A stretch of 64,000 bases of DNA from NCBI RefSeq assembly GCF_037975245.1, contig NC_092582.1:6304001-6368000 (forward strand), in the 5' to 3' direction. How positions within the stretch are numbered: position 1 is the stretch's first letter; every line of letters begins with the position of its first letter. Shown here piece after piece: positions 20,346 through 32,582 of this stretch. The notes beneath the pieces were generated by a model, which was not told the DNA's origin, ran no database searches, and saw only the letters and a list, made by a program, of their open reading frames with translations. Position numbers and translations under genes: made by a program. The DNA is from Apostichopus japonicus. Taxonomy: Eukaryota > Echinodermata > Holothuroidea > Aspidochirotida > Stichopodidae.

Positions 20346-22063
20346 GTCTATATCTATATATAATCGCCATAATCTTTACAATTATTAATACTTAGAATAT
20401 CGAGTATTTTTGTTTGTCATATTTTATATTTTTAGCTCAGTCAAAAATCACACCTAACACAACGTATGTTTGGAAAACAATAATGGCCCTTTTTCTTTAC
20501 TGCGATCGGAAGCTGATCGAGTAACTTCTATGTCATTATCGCTAGCTTACACCATCTATTTCCGTTCACAGGTCATATCAAATTATATTATGCATGTCTG
20601 CACCAACACGTTCATTTCACATTAAAATGATACACAAGACAAGATTGACGTTGTAACCAGAGATCGTAATTTCAAATCAATAACAACTGAAAATCGATAT
20701 CTGTGAATTTGATCTAATATCCTGATGGTTCCTCACAGTTTTGATTTTTATCGAAATTGTCATTATTTTTGTACTTCTTTGTTTGCTTGGTACGTGTTAC
20801 ATTCGGATTATTATGATATTTTCGAAGATATTTTTGATGATCATGGTGCAGGGGCGGGATTTGATATGTGACGGGGGGGGGGGGGTGGGTAATCACGGGA
20901 GGTCCAAGATTTAAATAAGAATCGTCACAATCGGTTGATCTTTTTTTATAGCCTGTGTAATGACTTATAAGTAAGAAAAGGTATCAAAGTTTCGCAGAGT
21001 TGTCAGTATTGCTGTGGCATTAACCAACAAAATTACCGATCGACTTGGACAAAAATGCCAACTTAAGATCTGGGGAAAAGTGGGGAAGGGTTGGGGGGGG
21101 GGGGCAAGTTAGGCTGCATCATGTAGCCTTGTATATGATAGAATATCTTTGATATTCCCCAAATTTAATATAATATTTTCTTTAGCTGCATGTTTGGGGA
21201 ACTTGTTCGTAGTAAATATGTCTATCATATACTGCCATATGACGATGACTGGGTTTGTGTCTCTGTTAACGGTCCAGTATGGCATATGATGGAATTGAGA
21301 ATATATGGAAATGAGTGTACATTGTTTGACATTCCATATATAACCGATTCCAAACTCGGGTCCGGGCGCAATTTTTTTCCCGGAACAGGTTTGCAATTAC
21401 GGAGTTGGCTGATCAGCCAATCAGATTGCTCGTGACGTCATCATCAATAATGACCATCGCTCGGAAGTTGGAAGACATACACTGAATCAGAAGTATGGTA
21501 AGGTCCATAGGTCATAAAATGTCAAAACATTAATGAGTTCATTGACGTAACTGAAACATGTTGCTTAAAGTTAAGCTTGTAGTTGATTGACCTGTGACAC
21601 TTTGTTAAGTCTAGTAACGGGGTTTCCTTCCAAACGTCCTAACTATACTATTAATGCTTGGATCACATGTTGACCTTACTTATGATACATATGCTACATT
21701 CCACTGGGTTCGTGTTTACATTATCCAAGATTCGTGAGACGTTCTATTGTAATCGGAATTCGTTTCGTGGAATGGGTACACTAAAATCAACTTCACGACG
21801 AGAGTTCACGGGTCTTGAATGAATATACGCAAAACATGACAGCAGCAATATTCAAAAGTTCGGTACAATACGTGAGTGAATTGCGCGACTAGATTAGGAC
21901 TCTAGTTAGTCTGAACTTTCTTATCTAAAATTTGGAAAATGATAAGCGAAAAATCAAGGTTACAAAACTTTTCTGTTGTATTATATGTATCTCCATTGGG
22001 GTAAATCATATATAGAGGAACTATTGAATAAACACCGTGTACACATAGGACGGGTATATCTTC

Positions 22064-22451
22064 GTTTATTTATTTACTATAGCTGATATACCACTTGCTA
22101 CACATTCATTTCTTATTTACGTCTTGGCTTGCCTATAAAAAGAGTGGTTATTCTGTCTAAATTGTCAGATTCAAAGCAACAGTGGTGCACTCTGTACAAT
22201 CATAACACTTGGGTAATACGCCCTCAATACAGTTATACAAAGCCAATTTATACGCATTCACACACCTGTAGAATCACTGTGGACGAGTGGTACGGACTTC
22301 GGTCTGTGACACAAGATCCGGGATTCGATTCCTACATTCGCCTGATGAGTCCCAAAAGGACCAAACCGGTCTTGAAGTTGAATTTTTCTGGTGTGTTATT
22401 CTTTATTTATTTACTATACATCTGTCATGCCACTTGCTACACATTCATTTC
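22064..22451 (+). repeat. SINE-containing insertion bounded by about 50-bp direct repeats
   Basis: About 50 bp (TTTATTTATTTACTATA, a variable dozen bases, then CCACTTGCTACACATTCATT) occurs at 22064-22113 and again at 22401-22451. The SINE-like sequence lies just inside the right copy. The direct repeats are too long for a normal target duplication. They may be two element tails or a local duplication. Confidence 0.6.
22275..22402 (+). mobile_element. tRNA-derived SINE with hammerhead-like core
   Basis: The A-box-like GGACGAGTGGTACGG (Leu/Ser type) and B-box-like GATTCGATTCC (one mismatch to consensus) mark a tRNA-derived head. At 22342-22366 the tail reads CTGATGAGTCCCAAAAGGAC followed by CAAAC. 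This matches the hammerhead catalytic core CUGANGA, stem II, GAAA except for CAAA in place of GAAA. The stem II pairing GTCC/GGAC is intact. Confidence 0.55.
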
Positions 22452-22624
22452 CTATATATGCATATAAACATATATATTACACATACTTCTTGCAGTTAGA
22501 ACGCCAGAATGCCCCCTGTAAATACCCGCGTACCATTTTTTTCTTTCAGGTGGAAACATCTGTAGAAAAAGCCACATGTCAAAATCTTAACCCGAGGTGG
22601 CAAAAATGACAACTTTTTTTTCGA

Positions 22625-22755
22625 TACAAAAGAAGAAAAAAAAACTGGAACAGGCGGTTTGGGATTCCAACAGGGCTCGAACCTTGTGAATTGTTGATGT
22701 GGTAAAAACGAAGAGAACGTGTTCACCGCAGAAATTTCCGAAGTAACCTGGGAAG
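22625..22755 (-). mobile_element. possible degenerate tRNA-derived SINE
   Basis: On the - strand there is GGTTCGAGCCC (one mismatch to the pol III B box), preceded by TGCGGTGAACACG and followed about 30 bases later by a long T run. The A box is not clear. Confidence 0.3.
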
Positions 22756-23324
22756 GTACAACTAAATGAGTATTACAGATTCCTTATGCGTCTGGATACC
22801 ACATGGATTCAATTTGCACGCCTTACCACCACTGACTGGTTTCAATCTTGATACATTGTTTCAATATGTTTTTAGATGCATGGTTATGAATGGATGTGTA
22901 CAAAGTTATTATGCAAATGAGACAATTAAGATAGACCTATGTTGTTCTTCTGCAGCATGACACACTTATAGAATTTGACTGTTTACTTACAACACCGACC
23001 CACCCCCTCCCCACCCCCTCCCCCGCCCACCACCAGCTAATTACACAAACCCAGGTCTAAGATAACTGATGGTAGCTTATACGCCTAAAACGTTTTCGAG
23101 AATATCTGTATTACTTAAAATAACAACGCACTGAAATGCCTCGAATAAAAACGTCAATATTTTTTCTTTTGATTTATTTTGGCACATGTTGCCCATGTGA
23201 CATTTTATCCAGGTGTGTGTGTGTGGGGGGCGGGGTGGGGGGTGGGGTTTCTAAGGAACTTTTTTTAATTGTAATTAACGGAAATGTCATTATGACCTTC
23301 TAAATAACAATGTTTGGTTTTGCT

Positions 23325-23355
23325 ATATATAGATATATATATATATATATATATA
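23325..23355. repeat. short (AT)n
   Basis: AT dinucleotide tract following TTTGCTATATATAG. Confidence 0.85.
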
Positions 23356-23419
23356 CACATATGTAATTTGTCAAACTCAAATAGCTAATTCAATGAGCGG
23401 TCTCTTTCCACCTTTGTAT

Positions 23420-23670
23420 AATATAAAAACGGCATAGATTTTCATGAACGTGACATGTTCGTTAGAGTTAAGCAATGCCCTTTTTGTGAAGATTTTCTGG
23501 GTATCCAGGCGATTAGAATGCTGAGAAAGAACTCGGTCAATATATATATAGGCTATAGGGATATATGATTTGACATTTTTGTATCATAAAAAACGCCCCT
23601 TTTCGAAAGAATCTTGACATTTTCGTAAAGTTGAACCAATGCCCTTCAGGAGAAATGCATGGTATCCTAA
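23420..23670 (+). repeat. diverged direct repeat related to 8090-8120
   Basis: TATAATATAAAAACGGC then TTTTCATGAAC resembles intron sequence at 8088-8118. Two internal halves (about 23432-23510 and 23585-23665) share an AACG-C, TTGACAT/GTGACAT, TTCGT, AGTT, AATGCCCTT order, so an old duplication is likely. Confidence 0.4.
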
Positions 23671-24096
23671 ATGCTGCAAAGAAAGTAGGTCGAATGTTCT
23701 TTGTAAGTGAATATGGTACATTCCTCTTTCTTGAAATATTCATTGTCTGAGGATCTTGCTCTTGGTAACTTTCCAAAGTTCATTACTTTCGTTCTACTTA
23801 CTGATTCTCAACAATTCTCAACGCTGACACTTCTTGTCGCTTCAAATAGTTTCTTTCAACCTTTTTTCTCCTTTTCATGTTTCTGGTGATTTCGTACTTT
23901 GTAAGAATAAATTAAAATACTGAGAAGTGTAGTGTCAATATGTTTTATGATACCCCCCCGCCCCCACCCCAAATGAAGTTAACATAATGTTATATTTCTA
24001 CAGTTAAATGGACTGGATAGTGCCTTTAAAGTAAATTTGATGATGAAATTCAATTCCTCTTCTCCGGTCTATTGTTGTAGTGATCTATTGATTGAT

Positions 24097-24124
24097 CAGG
24101 GAGTTGTTATGGAACAACTCCCTG
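24097..24124. repeat. hairpin, 12-bp perfect arms
   Basis: CAGGGAGTTGTT (24097-24108), loop ATGG, AACAACTCCCTG (24113-24124). It is the same family as 24415-24445; a half copy (AACCAGGGAGTTGTT) is near 15965. Confidence 0.8.
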
Positions 24125-24414
24125 GTGTAACATGTGGCTGTTTAGTGATGGGGAAATAACTGTAGCTTTCCAGGCCAATTATCTGCTCATAAACTACGCC
24201 CTCACGCTATCCCCAGTTACCATCCTCTGCAAGCAAAACAGTGTTGAAGTGAAACAAAGGATCGTTTAATTAATATGCGCTTTATAGTTCATTAACCAAC
24301 TTATGAGGATAATAAAGCACTCGAATTCGTCTTTTGGGTCTCTATTTCATCTTTTTTTAATACAACCAAAACAAGGGGATATATTTCGACGTAAATGCAA
24401 CATACACTGCATCA

Positions 24415-24445
24415 AACCAGGGAGTTGTTATGGAACTCCCTGGTT
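24415..24445. repeat. hairpin, 12-bp perfect arms
   Basis: AACCAGGGAGTT (24415-24426), loop GTTATGG, AACTCCCTGGTT (24434-24445). It shares its core with the hairpin 300 bp upstream. Confidence 0.8.
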
Positions 24446-25494
24446 ACACGTAGAAGAAACCTAACAGCTTAAAACGTATACACTTGGATGCGGGTGGCCA
24501 TCTCATTTACAGTTTTAACTCAAGTTTTGATTTTTGATTTTTTAATTTGGATTTTGATTAGGCTACTACTGGATGAAAAATCCCACCTTACCTTTGCTGG
24601 CCAGGGATCGTACCCACTACCGTGCCCACTATCGTACCCACTACCACCTACATGCTAGATTTTAATTTCTTTTGATCCCAACTTCTTTATCCACTCGCCC
24701 TCATATCTTTATCCCACGTTCTCCATTCTAACAACCCTCCACCTCCTGCTCGGCCCACCTGTACATTAATATCTTCTTTGAATCGACGGGATAGCGTTGG
24801 GGTGTAGATGAGGTTTAATTTAAAGAAATTTGTTGAACCATTTCGGTCTTAAATTTTGCCCCCAAAAAGATAACGTCCTTGTTCTCGTTGTTCAATCGAA
24901 AAGTCTTAAAGGGACGTATCGGTTCCCCTTTTTCTTTTCTTCTCGAATTCTGTACTTTCTTGGTGTGATATTATACCTACAACAATTAATTTTTCCTATA
25001 TTTTTCTTTGTCCCAGCGTGGGTTTCTACATGTCCTTAGGCTGTACATTCCTGTGGTGTCAAACATCGCCCAATCCATAGAAGACCCACATCATGATCCC
25101 TAGAGAATTTGAAGTCATAGAAAATGGAAGATTGGTCCAAATTCAACCTTAATTCAGCAGCTAATGAAAACAATTTTGTTTAGCCCTATTCGTCGGGCAG
25201 ACCCAGATATTGTGTGTGCTCTGTGGAAGTTTGATTTATGAGACATCTGGTGGAAAAGGACGGTTGCTTAACTTAAGTTTTATTTTCATTTTGCGAGGCA
25301 GAATGTCAAAGAATGTCAAATGTAGAAGCTAAAAGCTAACAAAATTTTGTTTTTTTGTAAATTGTCAAAGTATTGTTTTTTAACTTTTAGCCTTAATCTC
25401 ATTTAAACCTTACATTCATAGTGCAGACAACACAATGTGTCTGTAGGTTATGCTTCATTTGATTATAAATTTATGGGATGAATTTTAATATTTA

Positions 25495-25690
25495 CAATAT
25501 AATATTTGACCTTTGACCACCACAAAACCAAATATGTTCTTAATTAATGTGGATCTTCTTATTAAGTATGAAGTTCATTTCAAGCTTTAATTTTCCAGTC
25601 ACCCTGTTTGTATGGTTCTCAGAAATGGATCTATATTGACCTCAAATGACCTTTGACCGCCACCAATAATTTCCATACTAAGGAAACATT
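25495..25690 (-). repeat. dispersed repeat with DR1-like sites
   Basis: TGACCTTTGACC occurs at 25507-25518 and 25647-25658, the reverse complement of GGTCAAAGGTCA. CACAAAACCAAATATG and ACCTCAAATGACC blocks also match the - strand of the 7590-7815 family. Confidence 0.55.
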
Positions 25691-26642
25691 ACATATCTGG
25701 TATGTAATCATTCGAAGCTACTGTTTTTAATGTACCATTTTTAAGTTCAGACTGCGGACCCCATTGTTTCTTCCATTATTCAAATCCACGTAACCCTAAC
25801 CATAACCGTAACAATACCCCTTAACAATAGAATTCTTCTGAGGACATGGTGATTATTTCCAAATAACATCAGAGGACTTGGAATTCCTTGTTCAACTTCT
25901 CAGTCAGAACACAAAACAAGTGCACACATACGGACGGACAGCTTGTTACTTCCTCGCCAGATATGAACTTCCGGTCACCCTCGGTCACCCCACCACGGGT
26001 GAGCTCCCCCACTCACTTTTCATTATCTTTTACCATGGCAACCATTGCTGTGGTAACCGACTACAACATCTTATCTTCCCTATGGGAGCGATGAGATAAA
26101 AATAGCCATGTGACATGTAATTCAACACAGAACAGCTTATCGTAAGATCGCGAAATTGAATCAAGCATGACCAAAAACGATTTCATCTTTCAAAGAAACA
26201 GCAAAAAAGGAAACAAAGAAACACATTTTTTAAAGGAAATCTTGATGTTTTCGGAATGAACCTTGACTCAATATCCTATATCTGATGAATTCAACTGTGC
26301 ACTAGACTGTTGTATATTTGAGTTATTCCAAGTGGATCAATTCATCTGCACGTGCGCCACGTTTACGTATATCTTGCAGCGTAGCCGATACACATATAGA
26401 AAAACAGTTGCGATGACATAGTTATTAAGTTTTCTAGTTTTGCATTTTCCTACAAATATCATGCTTTCATGTGTTTCTCACGACAAGTCATGTTATTACG
26501 TCGCACAGTGTAATTTAATGTCAACTGTGTCTCTCTAACGTGTTAGTTAGTATACAGTTCATATTAACTTATGTCTTTATAAGTTGTCTTTATGTCTTTA
26601 TAAGTTGTCTTTATAAGTTAATGCTATGCCATGCCATGTTAA

Positions 26643-27019
26643 TCAGTGGCGGAGCTAGGGGTATTGGTCAAGGGGGGCGAGAATGGTCTGTAGGGGCGCT
26701 TTCGACACTATCTAAGCGGAGCGCCACCATAGGTTGGCGCGGAGCGTACAGAATTTTTTTGAGTAAAGATACTCCCTAGATCGCCGGAAATGATCTTTCC
26801 TGGCCTTGCTAATTTGCAGATAAAAGATGAAATAATAGGTCTCATCGCCAACAAAATGTGACAAATGTCAATAGGTAGATGAGAGCGCAATAAAAAAGTC
26901 AATAATCGCGAATAAGTTAAAAGGGGTAACAAGCTGAAAAGGGCGCCAGCAGTCCATTTGAGTCCGTCAGGGGGGGGGGGGGCATCTGCCCCCTGACTGT
27001 ATGGACGCTCCGCCACTGA
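26643..27019. mobile_element. non-autonomous DNA transposon (MITE), 377 bp, with 6-bp target duplication
   Basis: The 13-bp terminal inverted repeats TCAGTGGCGGAGC (26643-26655) and GCTCCGCCACTGA (27007-27019) are perfect. TGTTAA flanks both sides (26637-26642 and 27020-27025) as a 6-bp target duplication. The interior has G/C runs and the block shared with 104-262. No transposase is encoded, so it would depend on an autonomous relative. Superfamily not assigned. Confidence 0.85.
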
Positions 27020-27025
27020 TGTTAA

Positions 27026-30000
27026 TGTCATGCTACGTCGTGTTATTGCTATGTCTTTGTCATACTGGTGTCATGCAACTTTTATGTCGCACAACGTCAT
27101 CGTCATTCCCATGTAAATACATGTAATGTTTATGTCGCGTATTGTCATTTTGACGTCATGGAATGATAGGTTAAATATCATATAAAGTTGAACCATGTCA
27201 CGTCATTGTCGTTCAATTGCATACAATGTATACAACGTCATCATGTCGTAGCATGATATACTCTATATTATAAAGGTGGTGACAAATGCGGTATACACTA
27301 AGCATAATACCTAAATCACCACGTGTTAGCTATTTCACCACGTGTTATCTGTTTTATCTCCAAACAGGCATTGGTTAGAGCACTTAACACTCCACAAGCC
27401 GCAGTTTACCCCATGTCACAGGCGACTGGGAACGTTTCGAATTCACAGCTTGAATAATAAGTACCTAGGGCAATGCACTATAATTCTGAAGCTACACTAG
27501 ATTTATGTACACGATTTAATAGTAGGTCTTGTTCGTTTTTGACATGCTGCCCTCTACATCGCGGTCATTTGCATGGCCTCGTGACATGAAAAGTATGTGC
27601 AATGTTGTATGAAACTTGCAAAGTTACAAACAGTTACAAATTTCATCTTCTTTGTAGTGGGATGAGGAGATGGAGAGGACAGCAGGAGGAGGAAGGGAAG
27701 GGGGAGAGGTGGGATTGCTAGAGAAAGGGGTGATAGGAGAGAAGTTAACTGCAAGAGAGAACGTTGTTGTGTTGGGGTTAAAAATGAAAAAAACTTTCAC
27801 ATAGCAGGCTATGCTATAGAGAACTTTCGGTGTAACATGTGCATAGAAAGGAATAGGCACTGGGAATGGGGGGGGGGGGAGGTTGGCCTTGCGATCTCTT
27901 CTAAATGGAAATGGAGAGTGGGGAGGTGTAACGATGACAAATGCCACCATAATTAAAATGCATCTCGGAAAATACGTGTTACGTCTTTTATCCAATGTGT
28001 GATGACATAATTCCGAGACCCTCACACAGGTTTAAGAGTGTTTTGTTCGGTGAGGGGTGGTGTGGGGGGGGGTATTTGGGGAAGGGCCTGAGTGTTGTTA
28101 GCATCGCTTTGTATGCTACCACCACGCCCGCGTGCAAATCATTGTTGTGGGTATTGGTTGTGTCATGAACACCCAACCCCTCCCTACCCCGGTGTTGGCG
28201 ACCCTGCATGTAAATTGCATGGCAACGAGGTGAAAATCAAATATCGAAATTGCAAAGAAATGATTAAATGCAAAAAGAACATTAATGATTCAGCTGTCGA
28301 CGTTGTTTATTTTTAGAAATTATTCGTCTGCCTTACGCTACAATGAGTCGCATCCGACTCTATCACAGCTAAACCTTTACCTCCCGCCATCATTTATGAT
28401 GGAGTCAACATAATCTCAATCGTTTCATGATATCCTTTCCTCACAAGTTCATGGTAATCTTTTTTTCACCCATACAAAACAAACAACTTCACATAACTTA
28501 ATCACTTGGAGGTTAGATGTGTGGTATAACATCCGCCACATAGATCTGTCGTCGGTTTCCTTCTTAGTCCACTTAATCCAATTCAGTTATCCATGAACAT
28601 TTAATTCGCATTTTATTTATGATAAGACTTAATCCATATAGCTAGGTTCTATTCGCGATGACAATGTTACTTAGTTGGAGAACAAAGGCAAAACGAAAAA
28701 AAAAGAAACTCTGACAAATTAGTCCCATTTTTCCGGTATCCAGCGTTCCCAAGTTCCTCAAAGTTTCTATACTTCGTACCCATTAAAAAAGCTTAACTCC
28801 GCCTGTCAAGGTGATAAACTTCCTGTAGAGACAAAAAGGATTATACACATTAAGGAAGCGACTACAGCAGTCTCCGCCCATCCGTCACAGCCAGGCAATT
28901 ACTACTGACATCAATAGCCTTTGTACGTACACTCGCAACCCTTGCTTGTTGTAGCTTTCACGGAGTGTTGGTTCGTCTGCTAAGATCTGTTGGCCGCTCA
29001 TCAGGCCCGGGAAAGGTAGGACCGAAACCGCTTGTTGCTTAAAAAAAGGGATTCCTATAGCTCCTCCACTAGCTATTTTATCTTGTGTTTTGGAAACCAC
29101 AAATGGTAAGATTTAAAAGGATACCAGTTCACTTGTTTCAATGAGTTTTTGTTTCACATTTTCCAAAGCTAGTTTTCTTTTTCTGGAGCCTGCAATTCGA
29201 ATGAAGCAAAGGTCAGCATTCTGTAAGCTGTGTCACTAGCCCACGTGGAGTACGGTATTACTCCAGTAATATATAAACGTGACCTGATGCGGAGAGCACG
29301 ATAAAAGTCACTTCTGGTTTCCGGATGTTAGATTTCAGCCTTTCTGGATATAAGCATTCGCTCGGAGTCGGGGAACGAAATAAACAACGAGGAACACTTT
29401 TTTTTTGTTGCTTCAAATGTGGGATAGTATATAGATGAAATTCAAGTTCACTTTTTGTGAAAACTCTCTTTTAATATAAGCCACCAATAGTTAACCATAT
29501 CTATACATTTATTCATCTTTCCAAAAAAAGAAAAAAAAATTGCGAGACCATAATATGCTACATCAGCTAATTAACTAGGGCATATATAGTAACGTGACAT
29601 ACTGTTGGGATTATAAACATAACCGTTGACCGTTCGATTGAATTGATGAGGTGTATTTTATAATCATTTTTGTATCAGCTCTCGTTACAATTTTGGACCG
29701 GTTTCCTGCGGATTTTGAGGTGAACACTTACTACTTCGTCGTAACGGTTCCTGTGACCATGAAAAAGTCAATGTTCCACTAGCGTGAAGTACTATGCAGC
29801 CGAAGCTTACACAGTTACGAGCGCAACAATGTTTGCATCACCTAAACGGATACGTTGGTAAGTTAAACAGGAATTTGTTGTATCATATAGGGCAGGACAG
29901 TCGGTTCTCTAATGAATTGTTGATTAATTTCGTTGTGTGTTCTTGTTGTTGCTATTGTTGTTTTGAACGGAAAAGACAAAGGTCTGGCTGTTCAGATGAC

Positions 30001-30300
30001 AGCTCGAGCACTAAAATATTTGGCTGGTGCCGAGGATGGGGATGTTTCTTTGTATGAAACACTTGAGGCTTCGCTATTCGGGGCAATGTTTAAAATAAGT
30101 ATGCAGGCATGGGATTAATAAGGTATTTCCTTGAAATACCGGCCGGTGGGAGGAGGGGTAGTGGTTTAGTGGGTAAACTGGGGAGGAGGGTGAAGGAGGA
30201 ATCTTCTCATAAACCAACTTCCGAGTTCCTTTAACCAGTTTAACCGACCGACTAAACCCGGCTAAATTTGTAGTTCAATGACCTTATCGTGTTAAAAAAG
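27026..30300. other. no confident gene; a few exon-like frames
   Basis: Contains repeated CACCACGTGTTA (27317-27350, two E-box CACGTG motifs), GA-rich and G-run tracts (27655-27745, 27870, 28060) and low-confidence coding-like stretches at 29685-29790, 29793-29858 (ending at GTAAGT) and 29970-30100. The last reads GLAVQMTARALKYLAGAEDG then DVSLYETLEASLFGAMFKI. I could not link them into one gene. Confidence 0.3.
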
Positions 30301-30439
30301 TACGGATCAGGTCCAAATTACCTCGCCTGTATATGTTACGTATATGGATTGTTTATCATGTGGGTTATAGCATTGGGATTAGAATGAAAGAGTATAGGGC
30401 TAGAGTTCCTAAACCTAACCCATATTACATATTTCAATG

Positions 30440-30780
30440 CAAGAAGTGAAAGCAATGAACGTACAGCCTCATTTGGCAAACCAAAAATAATTCTCACGAG
30501 GTTTAATGAGAATTTATACGAGGTCCCCTCCTTCGTGAGAATGGTACGAGGTACTGTGAGACCAGCCACAGACCAAACGAGAATGAACAGAGGTCTCGCG
30601 AGAATAACACGACAACTAGTGTTAAGAATTGTATACGATACCTCGCAAAAACCAGCAAAAGATTTAATTAGAAAGAAATGAGACCTCGCGAAAACGCACA
30701 CAATAATATGTGAGAATGGTAGCCTATACAATACCATGTTGGAGTTCTTATGAGAAAGGCCAGTAAGAGCTTGCGAGGTT
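30440..30780. repeat. degenerate CCTCGCGAGAAT-type repeat array
   Basis: Variants of ATTCTC, ACCTCG and CTCGCGAGA recur about every 25-45 bp on both strands. One perfect TCTCGCGAGA is at 30594-30603. A 173-codon open frame on the - strand (30336-30857) covers it; its length may reflect the repeat's stop-poor composition. No domain was recognised. Confidence 0.5.
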
Positions 30781-30894
30781 AACACAAGATCGTTTTTCCA
30801 TCTATATGTGTCTATACACATCATGTAAATGATGTATATCAGAACCATTAATATCAAATTAAAACAAAAAACATTGTTTCAAAAATAGAACCTA

Positions 30895-30923
30895 ATAATA
30901 TATATATATATATATATATATAT
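30895..30923. repeat. short (AT)n
   Basis: AT dinucleotide run directly upstream of unassigned sequence. Confidence 0.85.
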
Positions 30924-31569
30924 CAAAATTATCAACCGATAAACTGTTGTAACAAATTATGTGTAACATTCTACCCTTGTTTTCTACAAGAGGGACTGTA
31001 TCCCACCCCCCCCCATAACTATAGCTAATTATAGCCTAATATTTACTCCACTCCTCCCAGACATGACGTCTCTCTCTATGAAGTTAATATCTTAACTGAA
31101 TATATGACAGGATATATATGGACAACATTTGACTAGTTATCTGTTCGTGAGATATATGTGTTCTCTTCCATATACCTGCTCACATGTGGCGAGCGGGAAA
31201 ATGTGTCATAGGCCTATTGTAGACAATATACTGTACTTCAATCCATAAATTGGTTATTGGTATTTCTTGGGTCATGTTGAGCTAAAGTTGTTTAAACAGC
31301 ATGATTCTCACCTCACGCCATGCTCTTGCAAGAAGCCATGTTTTTTCAAACCGATCATTTTTGTCTCCATACCAAGCACACAAACACATATACATACACA
31401 TGCAAACATACACTGCTTTCAACGTCCTCGTATGCTGGTTGTATTTCATGCAGGATGACCCCCAAAATAGATAAATAAATCAATTTAATAAAACAATATT
31501 AAAACCACCCTTATAAGATGACCACCACTGACCTACAAGGCCTGGATTGCTTTGAGTTGGTACAGCACG

Positions 31570-31997
31570 TCTTGTAATCGTGTATGGTAAGCCATGTGGG
31601 ACAAGCACTGCATAATATATCCGCGTATTAATTCGAATATACATGTGTTGTAGCCTACATGTGTAAAGTTTCGCTTTTTGAAGCGATCTCGCGAGCCCGC
31701 CAAAACATTTATCGTTGGTATATGTACACAGCAAGAGCGGAAATGTTTTTTCGTGTATATTCTAATTAATCCGTGCATATATTGGATTTAATCCCCATAT
31801 GTATTTTATTTAAGACGTGTATATATTCGAATTAATACGTGTATATATTCGAATTAATACGCGGATATATTTAAGCCATATGATTGGCTAATAATATATA
31901 CGCGTATATATTCCAATTAATACGCGTATAAATTCCAATTAATACGCGGATATATTATGCAGTGTTTGTCCCACATGGCTTGCCATAATCGTGAGGT
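31570..31997. mobile_element. palindromic MITE with internal AT-rich tandem repeat
   Basis: The left arm near 31580-31640 (AAGCCATGTGGGACAAGCAC, TGCATAATATATCCGCGTAT, TAATTCGAAT) is the reverse complement of the right arm near 31930-31990 with few mismatches. The interior (31810-31925) carries about five degenerate units of TATATATTCGAATTAATACG. No coding capacity. The exact ends and target duplication are not clear. Confidence 0.75.
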
Positions 31998-32529
31998 CGA
32001 AATGGTTTGGATCCCGTACAAGGCAATGATTCCTTTGCTCGTTTTAAAAAAAAAATGTTTTGATTTGGATTTCGGCAGACTGGCTACGATAGTTTGGGTT
32101 GTTTTGTCCGAGTCGGCAGAAGTTTGTTGCTTTCCATGAAGCATCCATAAAATTACCTCCGATAGATATAACAAAATAGAGGAGATTTAAGTAATTCTTT
32201 ATAACTCTGTGTGGAGAAGCTCATCTTGGACATTTATTACTAATCAAGAGTTCATCGTAACGTTATTAAACAGTCATATAGTTGACAGAGGTATACCGTA
32301 CGTATTATTCCACGTATAGAGACATCACCTTGGTGAAGTTTAAGACCACCAAAATAACTTTATGGAGTTGGAAGGTCACAAGTTAACAACCAACAGTTGC
32401 TTGACTTCACATATTTTGGCTCTCCTACAAATAACCAACATGGGAATTCCCAGTGAAAGGTGAACTGTGAAAAAGTACACATAGGCCGATATGTGGCCGG
32501 AGTTAGCATCAAAACTCGAAATAATTATG

Positions 32530-32582
32530 TATGTAATGTATGTGTGTATATTTATGTGTGTATATATATGTATGTATGTATC
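32530..32582. repeat. TATG/TGTA simple repeat
   Basis: Short TGTATGTATA-type repeats. Confidence 0.8.

Noticed and set aside
27316-27350. Paired CACCACGTGTTA E-box motifs as an enhancer
   Set aside because: Two copies of a short repeat alone do not support a regulatory call.
30336-30857. 173-codon - strand open frame as a gene
   Set aside because: It spans a degenerate CTCGCGAGA repeat, has no recognised domain and no splice context; kept only as a repeat feature and a finding.
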